Shown here: positions 1 through 3,689 of the stretch, one piece after another
How the letters are laid out: each line of letters opens with the position of its first letter
How positions within the stretch are numbered: position 1 is the stretch's first letter
Assembly: GCA_031280855.1 (NCBI GenBank)
Contig: JAITGH010000084.1
Coordinates: 1-6,036, forward strand
Length of the DNA: 6,036 bases
Reading direction: 5' to 3'
DNA from: Oscillospiraceae bacterium
Lineage (GTDB): Bacteria; Bacillota; Clostridia; Oscillospirales; Oscillospiraceae
Position numbers and translations under genes: made by a program
The notes under the pieces: model-generated
Database searches by the model: none
The model's input: only the letters and a program-made list of their open reading frames with translations
Told to the model about the DNA's origin: nothing

Positions 1-10
1 TTAGGTTATA

Positions 11-111
11 GTTGACATAACACTGTTTCTGTGTATCGCACTAACTTCATCAGAGTCAGTAATTTCAAGCATCCGATATCGTATGCTAGGGTATCGATAC
101 CTTATGTCAAC
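11..111. repeat. Inverted repeat arms bracketing a possible MITE interior
   Basis: GTTGACATAA at 11-20 is exactly repeated in inverted form as TTATGTCAAC at 102-111. The right arm belongs to IS end copy A. The left arm would then be the inner part of an opposite IS end whose tip lies just outside the window. A perfect 12-base palindrome, GGTATCGATACC, lies between them at 90-101. No coding region is convincing in this stretch. A small non-autonomous element of roughly 155-160 bases is inferred, not shown. Confidence 0.35.
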
Positions 112-140
112 CTACTTTCACCATATTATCGGAAGAACCC
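103..140 (-). repeat. IS end, copy A (ISL3-like terminal sequence)
   Basis: Read on the minus strand from 140 inward, this begins GGGTTCTTCCGA and continues to a TTGACAT motif. It matches the sequence running inward from 687 at about 31 of 37 positions, in the same orientation. The GG-x-TCTT start resembles the terminal inverted repeats of ISL3-family elements, and copy B sits in front of an ISL3-like transposase start, which supports the reading. No transposase start follows copy A at the equivalent distance, so only an end fragment or a small non-autonomous element is present. The outer boundary at 140/141 also coincides with the point where the sigma-like reading frame to the right becomes recognisable. 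Confidence 0.6.
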
Positions 141-270
141 GCATTCTATTTTACCAGTTACAAGTCTGACTACACGCGAGATAGCCGCAAGAGAGGGCGT
201 TTCGCAGCGTTCAGTTATGGACGGCGTCGGGTACGCAAAAAAGAAAATCGCAAAATATTCGAAAATCTGA
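141..270 (+). pseudogene. 3' remnant of a sigma-70 region 4-like gene
   Basis: The frame ending at TGA 268-270 encodes a C-terminal tail containing TTREIAAREGVSQRSV followed by a lysine-rich stretch (YAKKKIAKYSKI). This is the pattern of the helix-turn-helix in sigma-70 region 4 and of short phage or plasmid sigma-like regulators, where (E/R)REIAxxxGVSxxxV is followed by a basic helix. An open frame extends back to an ATG at 31, but residues 1-36 translate the IS end and show no similarity to the family. The gene therefore appears to have lost its 5' part when the element ending at 140 arrived. No promoter or ribosome binding site of its own is seen. It could also be the tail of a generic HTH regulator. 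It is probably non-functional. Confidence 0.45.
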
Positions 271-278
271 GAACCCGT

Positions 279-412
279 TCAGGATCTTATGAGGAGAAGG
301 CGGACAATGGCAAGTTTAGCCGATTGCAAATAATTGTGCAGGTTGCGCTCGCAGTTTTTCCGGAGTTCGCGGCACTTGTCGAGCCAAGCGAAAGTTTCAC
401 CGACTTTCCGGA
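279..412 (-). pseudogene. IS5-like transposase, C-terminal relic
   Basis: On the minus strand, the frame starting near 398 reads ETFAWLDKCRELRKNCER and continues through a hydrophobic tail ending LLLIRS, with a TGA at 281-279. This is the typical C-terminus of IS5-type DDE transposases, where the catalytic glutamate region (V-E-R-T-F-A-W-L) is followed by a K/R-rich helix and a closing aliphatic helix. About 39 residues survive, plus perhaps RKVG just before them. Everything upstream in that transposase, including the first two catalytic aspartates, is missing. The frame does not match that of the ISL3-like segment to its right, so the two were joined by a deletion or insertion. Identification is by motif recognition only. 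Confidence 0.5.
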
Positions 413-595
413 TATTGGCAGGTCACGAGCTATGCGCTCGCGGAACCCGTGGAAATGCGTACTCTCCTCGCCGCAGTACGGGCATACCGCGCTCCGGCTA
501 CGCGACTGCAGCTCGAACTCGTACCCTCGCGAGTCGTCCCGCGTCAGCGTCACCTGATAGTTGCTCGGGAACAGCTGCGTTGTCAGCTCGTCCAT
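395..595 (-). pseudogene. ISL3-like transposase, N-terminal zinc-finger relic
   Basis: The minus-strand frame from ATG 595 encodes about 67 residues of an ISL3-family transposase N-terminus. It includes CPYCGEES (Cys38 and Cys41) followed by HGFRERIARDLPISGKSVKL, the characteristic zf-ISL3 pattern in which the first Cys pair is followed by a conserved RDLPIxGKxV segment. The second Cys pair and the whole DDE domain are gone: after about base 395 the frame enters unrelated sequence and stops at 289-287. The 5' signals are intact: GGAGG at 608-604 lies 8 bases before the ATG, and a consensus promoter lies at 657-629. A truncated zinc-finger peptide of up to 102 residues could therefore still be made. 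It may be silent in practice. Confidence 0.65.
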
Positions 596-628
596 TTGAG
601 ATGCCTCCGATCATTCGACTTCTCTTGG

Positions 629-657
629 ATTATACCACAATATGGCTGTGATGTCAA
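629..657 (-). promoter_or_regulatory. Consensus sigma-A promoter inside IS end, toward transposase relic
   Basis: On the minus strand, TTGACA (657-652) is followed by a 17-base spacer and TATAAT (634-629), with a TG one base before the -10 (extended -10). Transcription would start near 622 and run into the GGAGG and ATG of the ISL3-like relic. Perfect agreement with the consensus makes it a strong call. The -35 box lies within the IS terminal sequence. Confidence 0.8.
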
Positions 658-687
658 CCATGTTTCGCCTTATTTTCGGAAGAACCC
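651..687 (-). repeat. IS end, copy B (ISL3-like terminal sequence)
   Basis: Read inward on the minus strand from 687, this begins GGGTTCTTCCGA and is about 84 percent identical over 37 bases to copy A, in direct orientation. It lies 92 bases before the transposase ATG, the usual position for the left end of an ISL3-family element. The matching opposite end, expected in inverted orientation below base 279, was not found, so the element is not intact. Weaker similarity (about 15 of 21 positions) between 688-708 and 142-162 continues outside the end; this may be chance or a shared target context. Confidence 0.6.
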
Positions 688-751
688 ATTCTCAATTGCC
701 GGTAACAAACTACCGGATAAACTTGCGCCGAAAAAAATTTCAAAAAAGTAC

Positions 752-780
752 TTGACAAACGCTTGAAAGTGTGGTATAAT
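752..780 (+). promoter_or_regulatory. Consensus sigma-A promoter for tRNA-Arg
   Basis: TTGACA at 752-757, a 17-base spacer, and TATAAT at 775-780 preceded by TG at 772-773 (extended -10). The predicted start near 787 leaves a leader of about 17 bases before the tRNA. This perfect-consensus arrangement is typical of stable RNA genes in Firmicutes. Confidence 0.9.
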
Positions 781-803
781 AGTATTCGTTGTTTGATGAA
801 CGC

Positions 804-880
804 GCACCCGTAGCTCAGCTGGATAGAGTGTCTGGCTACGAACCAGAAGGTCGGGGGTTCGAATCCCTCCGGGTGTGCCA
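804..880 (+). tRNA. tRNA-Arg (anticodon ACG), CCA encoded
   Basis: A full cloverleaf can be drawn. The acceptor stem is 804-810 with 870-876 and the D stem is 813-816 with 826-829. The anticodon stem is 831-835 with 843-847, around the loop CTACGAA, with anticodon ACG at 838-840. The T stem is 853-857 with 865-869, around TTCGAAT. The discriminator is G877 and CCA is 878-880. Anticodon ACG reads CGU and, after A34-to-inosine editing by TadA, also CGC and CGA. The first acceptor pair is a G-U wobble (804 with 876), somewhat unusual. A consensus promoter lies just upstream. No clear U-tract terminator follows; the first strong hairpin is at 932-962. Confidence 0.96.
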
Positions 881-931
881 ATTCTATGTCAACGCGCCGG
901 GAAGTTATCCGGAGTACATTCGTCTGCGGGG

Positions 932-962
932 GAACTCGGGTGACCTTATGGCATCCGAGTTC
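932..962 (+). other. Strong hairpin downstream of tRNA-Arg
   Basis: GAACTCGG (932-939) pairs with CCGAGTTC (955-962). The stem continues through a G-U pair (940/954) and TG/CA (941-942/952-953), skips one bulged A (943), and closes with CC/GG around a TTAT loop. That makes about 13 base pairs. No T-run follows, so it is not a classical intrinsic terminator. It could be a processing signal, an attenuator or part of a structured RNA. Confidence 0.5.
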
Positions 963-985
963 TCGGTCTTGTACGACTTGCGGGC

Positions 986-1011
986 GCGGAGGTCAAGGGC
1001 TTCGCCCTTGG
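986..1011 (+). repeat. 26-base hairpin repeat, copy 1
   Basis: An exact direct repeat of 1111-1136. It contains the palindrome CAAGGGCTTCGCCCTTG (994-1010), a 7-bp stem with a TTC loop. The flanks of the two copies differ immediately, so this is a discrete unit and not part of a longer duplication. Confidence 0.85.
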
Positions 1012-1110
1012 AAGCACACGGGATACGCACGCCTGAACATGCGGGCAGAGACGAGGACGCCGCGCTGATCGTCGACCGCCATCAGGGCGGGAGATGAGCA
1101 GCCCTCATCG

Positions 1111-1136
1111 GCGGAGGTCAAGGGCTTCGCCCTTGG
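1111..1136 (+). repeat. 26-base hairpin repeat, copy 2
   Basis: The second exact copy of the unit at 986-1011, with its hairpin at 1119-1135. It ends 10 bases before the ATG of the SLH gene, so in an mRNA the stem would sit directly beside the ribosome binding region and could affect translation. Confidence 0.85.
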
Positions 1137-1146
1137 GATTGAGAGT

Positions 1147-2169
1147 ATGAAACTACGTCGCCGCTTCGGCGTTACGCTGATAGCAATAGTCGCGGCTCTG
1201 CCGCTGATCGCGTACGCGGTCGAACAACTTGTACCTTTAAGTTATATCGCTTCGACGTTCGCGCCGGAGCTTCACGCGGAGCAATCCGCGCTGATCGTCG
1301 CGAGAATCGAAGAGTTCAGCAAGAAGATTGCCGCTCGCGCCGACTCCGCTCGAGCGGAGTCCGTGAATCGCGAGGTTACGGCGTTTACTGCGGGCGGATC
1401 CGTCGTGCTTCCGGAACTGGCGGAGTTCGTCATAGTTCGCGGCGACGTCTCGATCCGCGTGACTTCCGGAACGGTGGTCAACCTTACGACCGGCGCGGCG
1501 ATAGCCGGAGACGCGCTCGCGCACGTTGCGAACCGCTACCTCACCGTTGAAGCGTCGGGCGTTGAGCTTCTCGTGTACTCCGCGAGTGCGGAGATCATGC
1601 TGCCGCATGGCGCTAAGCTTACGGCAAGCGGAACGATCCCGAGTGACCGCATATTCCTCGACGTACCGGAGACCCACTGGGCGAGCGCGTACGTCGCCGC
1701 AGCGTATGAGCGCGGCATTGTCAACGGAGTCGGCGGCTACAAGTTCGACCCGGACGGCGCGGTCACTCGAGCGGCGTTCGTAACGATGCTGGGACGGCTT
1801 GCCAACGCGCCCGTTGACGGCTTGAGCCGCTTTTCAGACGTCGCGGCGGACGCGTGGTACGCGCCCTACGTAGCGTGGGCGGCGGAGAACGGCATAGTGA
1901 ACGGTACCGCGCCCGATTCTTTCAGCCCGGACGCCGAGATTACTCGAGAGCAAATCACCGCGCTGCTCTACCGTTACGCGGGCTCGCCGGCGACGGAGTC
2001 AGCGAGCGAATTCACCGACGCGGAGAGTATAAGCGATTACGCGGTTGACGCGGTCGAGTGGGCGCAAGCCTCCGGGCTAATCGCGGGTTACGAGGACGGC
2101 AGCTTCGCGCCAAAGCAAGGCGCCTCCCGCGCCGAGGTCGCCGCGATTATCACGCGACTTATCGAGTAG
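1147..2169 (+). CDS. Exported protein with three C-terminal SLH domains
   Basis: A 340-residue protein, probably anchored to the cell wall. Residues 1-24 form a signal peptide: the basic start MKLRRRF, a hydrophobic core, and likely cleavage after AYA. Residues about 85-165 form a beta-rich region (FVIVRGDVSIRVTSGTVV, then YLTVEASGVELLVYSASAEI) resembling stretches seen in other Firmicutes SLH proteins, but of unknown function. Three SLH domains follow at about 170-220, 229-279 and 289-340, each with an F-x-D-V/A opening, a G-[IL]-[IV]-x-G core and a TRAE-like motif (VTRAA, ITREQ, ASRAE). SLH triplets bind secondary cell wall polymers, often pyruvylated. The start follows from the signal peptide. 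The ribosome binding site is weak (GGGATTGAGAG just before ATG) and a hairpin repeat lies immediately upstream. The protein is short for an S-layer protein, so it is more likely an accessory envelope protein. Confidence 0.88.
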   Translation: MKLRRRFGVTLIAIVAALPLIAYAVEQLVPLSYIASTFAPELHAEQSALIVARIEEFSKKIAARADSARAESVNREVTAFTAGGSVVLPELAEFVIVRGDVSIRVTSGTVVNLTTGAAIAGDALAHVANRYLTVEASGVELLVYSASAEIMLPHGAKLTASGTIPSDRIFLDVPETHWASAYVAAAYERGIVNGVGGYKFDPDGAVTRAAFVTMLGRLANAPVDGLSRFSDVAADAWYAPYVAWAAENGIVNGTAPDSFSPDAEITREQITALLYRYAGSPATESASEFTDAESISDYAVDAVEWAQASGLIAGYEDGSFAPKQGASRAEVAAIITRLIE

Positions 2170-2220
2170 CTGCTGATTTACCTGGCTTTTGCATACTTTA
2201 CATAGTTAAGAGGTATGACC

Positions 2221-3039
2221 ATGAAACGACTGATGGCGGTTTTGCCGGTTCTGATCGCGGTGCTGGGCTCATGTGTTGCTGCGGACGCCGCGCCGACGGC
2301 TGACGTTGCGGAACCGACTGACACCGCGTTCGAGACTCCGGCGGCTACTCCGACGGCTGACGCGGCTAAGCACTTCTATGCGGACTCGCTGGCGGAGCTG
2401 TTCGACGGCATTGAGAAGTCCGGCGAACTCGGGTATATCTACCGCACTGCGGTAATGCGCGACCTCGACGGAGACGGCGAGCTTGAAGTCGCCGCGGTGT
2501 GCAATGTTGGCAAGGGCGGGTTTCTCGACCCGATTCAGGTTGTCGTGTTCGATTACGAGGGCGGCAAGCGTCTTACCGCGTTGTTTGAGTCTAACGCCAT
2601 TAACGTTCCGACTGTGCTGTTGTCGGACTCGAGACTGATTTTCTCGGACGGTCAGAGCTATTTATATAGCGATATTGCGCTTACGTACTCAAACGGCGGT
2701 TTCAGCGAGGATATCTTGCGCAATGAATCCTACGCGACTGAAGGCGAGGATGAGAACGGCGATCCGATCTGGACGACCGACGTTTACCGGAACGGGAACC
2801 CGATCGACCGCGCCGAGTTCGACGCGCTGCGAGCCGAGTACTTACTAGACAACGAACTGCTTTACTGCCTGTCGCCGGGAACTGATCCCGCCGAGATGTA
2901 CGGTAACTTCATCGATATCATTGACCCGCCGGAGATCGCGGTGCATGAGTTGCTGCCGGACGAAACCGACGCGATTCTCGCTTTAACGGCGGACAGCGAC
3001 ATCGGCGCGATCTCTGCCGTGCCATCTGCGGCGAAGTGA
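2221..3039 (+). CDS. Probable lipoprotein of unknown function with a DxDxDG loop
   Basis: A 272-residue protein that I do not recognise as a named family. The start at 2221 is preferred over the in-frame ATG at 2215 because AAGAGG (2208-2213) is 7 bases from 2221 but only 1 base from 2215. The N-terminus MKRLMAVLPVLIAVLGSC looks like a lipoprotein signal with the acylated cysteine at residue 18 (LGSC, a slightly loose lipobox). A Pro/Thr/Ala-rich linker (about 20-48) contains a repeated PTAD unit, with the 13-base DNA repeat CCGACGGCTGACG at 2293-2305 and 2350-2362. DLDGDGELE (81-89) matches the calcium-binding loop found in EF-hand, dockerin and VCBS/FG-GAP-like repeats. The remainder is acidic, with beta-like segments (VVVFDYEGG, YLYSDIALTYSNGG). 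It lies 51 bases after the SLH gene without an obvious terminator between, so the two may be co-transcribed as envelope proteins. Confidence 0.8.
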   Translation: MKRLMAVLPVLIAVLGSCVAADAAPTADVAEPTDTAFETPAATPTADAAKHFYADSLAELFDGIEKSGELGYIYRTAVMRDLDGDGELEVAAVCNVGKGGFLDPIQVVVFDYEGGKRLTALFESNAINVPTVLLSDSRLIFSDGQSYLYSDIALTYSNGGFSEDILRNESYATEGEDENGDPIWTTDVYRNGNPIDRAEFDALRAEYLLDNELLYCLSPGTDPAEMYGNFIDIIDPPEIAVHELLPDETDAILALTADSDIGAISAVPSAAK

Positions 3040-3102
3040 TTATGAACTTCGCTTCCGGTCTGAGATTGGGGACGCTAATCCGAGGTCAGCTACAATTACA
3101 AC

Positions 3103-3108
3103 GGAGGT
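3103..3108 (+). promoter_or_regulatory. Shine-Dalgarno site of the XRE-cupin gene
   Basis: GGAGGT lies 4 bases before ATG 3113. It fixes the start of the regulator gene, and I see no competing upstream in-frame start with a comparable site. Confidence 0.85.
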
Positions 3109-3112
3109 ACAT

Positions 3113-3664
3113 ATGGACGAAATCGCTTTGGGAATAGCGCGGCGGCTTGCGGGACTGCGTGACGCGTGCGGCTACTCCGCCGAGCAGCTGGCGGACGAGC
3201 TTGGAGTCGACCGGGAGGTTTACGCGGGTTACGAGTCCGACGGCGAGAATATCCCGATCAGTATGCTGTTTCGAATCGCGAACAAGTTCGGCGTAGACTT
3301 CAACGAGATCCTGACGGGTGACGAGGCGAAGCTGCGCTCTATCCACGTCGTGCGTAAGGGCTCCGGCAGGATCATCGAGCGGTACGAGGGCTACAGCTAC
3401 CGCGACCTTGCGTTCCGCTATACGCAGAAGATCATGCAGCCGCTGTTGGTGAGCTTATCGCCGGAGGACTCGCACGCCGCGACTGTGACGCATTCGGGGC
3501 AGGAGTTCAACTATGTGCTCAGCGGAATCGTAGTCCTGACATGCGGTGAGCGCGAGTACGAACTTCACGAGGGCGACAGCGCGTACTTCAACGCGACGCT
3601 TCCGCACGGTCAGCGCTGCGGCGGGGACTCGCCCGCGACCTTCCTCACGATGATCGCGGAATAA
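3113..3664 (+). CDS. XRE-family transcriptional regulator with C-terminal cupin domain
   Basis: 183 residues, the usual length for HTH-cupin regulators. Residues about 7-68 form an HTH_3/XRE domain (LRDACGYSAEQLADELGV, then the recognition-helix region around VYAGYESDGENIP and MLFRIANKFGVDFNEIL). After a linker, residues about 108-182 form a cupin_2 barrel: HSGQEFNYVLSG (motif 1, His127 and Glu131) and GDSAYFNATLPHG (motif 2, His165). Motif 1 lacks the second His of the classical HxH, so metal binding may be altered or absent. Proteins of this type usually sense a small molecule through the cupin and regulate adjacent genes. The gene ends 25 bases before the acyl-CoA synthetase and is probably in its operon, which suggests control of that pathway. 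The ligand is unknown. Confidence 0.9.
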   Translation: MDEIALGIARRLAGLRDACGYSAEQLADELGVDREVYAGYESDGENIPISMLFRIANKFGVDFNEILTGDEAKLRSIHVVRKGSGRIIERYEGYSYRDLAFRYTQKIMQPLLVSLSPEDSHAATVTHSGQEFNYVLSGIVVLTCGEREYELHEGDSAYFNATLPHGQRCGGDSPATFLTMIAE

Positions 3665-3689
3665 CGCACATAATACCGGGAGAATTAGT

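Larger units (their letters stand above)
881..1146 (+). other. Gene-free, hairpin-rich spacer between tRNA-Arg and SLH gene
   Basis: No convincing coding region is seen; the open frames here begin in or beside the tRNA and resemble no family. The stretch instead contains several potential stem-loops: nested complementarity at 892-988 with a core hairpin at 932-962, then three consecutive hairpins at 1076-1090 (CCGCC/GGCGG), 1093-1109 (GATGAG/CTCATC) and 1119-1135. The 26 bases at 986-1011 recur exactly at 1111-1136. No sigma-A promoter for the SLH gene is evident, so that gene might depend on read-through from the tRNA promoter, or on a promoter I cannot recognise. Confidence 0.55.

Noticed and set aside
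31..140. Upstream 36 codons of the sigma-like open frame as a real N-terminus
   Set aside because: The codons translate an IS terminal sequence that recurs at 651-687, so they are not part of the original gene.
654..881. Minus-strand open frame whose product starts MAHPEGFEPPTFWFV
   Set aside because: It is the reverse translation of the tRNA-Arg gene, a well-known false protein in databases.
932..975. Intrinsic terminator for tRNA-Arg
   Set aside because: The hairpin is strong but is followed by TCGGTCTTGT, with no run of T residues, so a classical terminator cannot be claimed.
789..1097. Plus-strand open frame with VAQLDRVSGYEPEGRGFESLRV
   Set aside because: It is the forward translation of tRNA-Arg continuing into the hairpin-rich spacer; the same type of artefact, with no ribosome binding site.
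986..1136. CRISPR array
   Set aside because: Only two repeat copies, a 99-base interval, an internal palindrome beside a start codon, and no cas genes.
1237..1677. Minus-strand open frame inside the SLH gene
   Set aside because: Overlaps a well-supported gene; the product is low-complexity and Arg-rich with no recognisable motif.
3066..3096. Possible promoter TTGGGG - TACAAT before the XRE-cupin gene
   Set aside because: The spacing of 19 and the poor -35 are weak, and the predicted start would fall inside the Shine-Dalgarno site.
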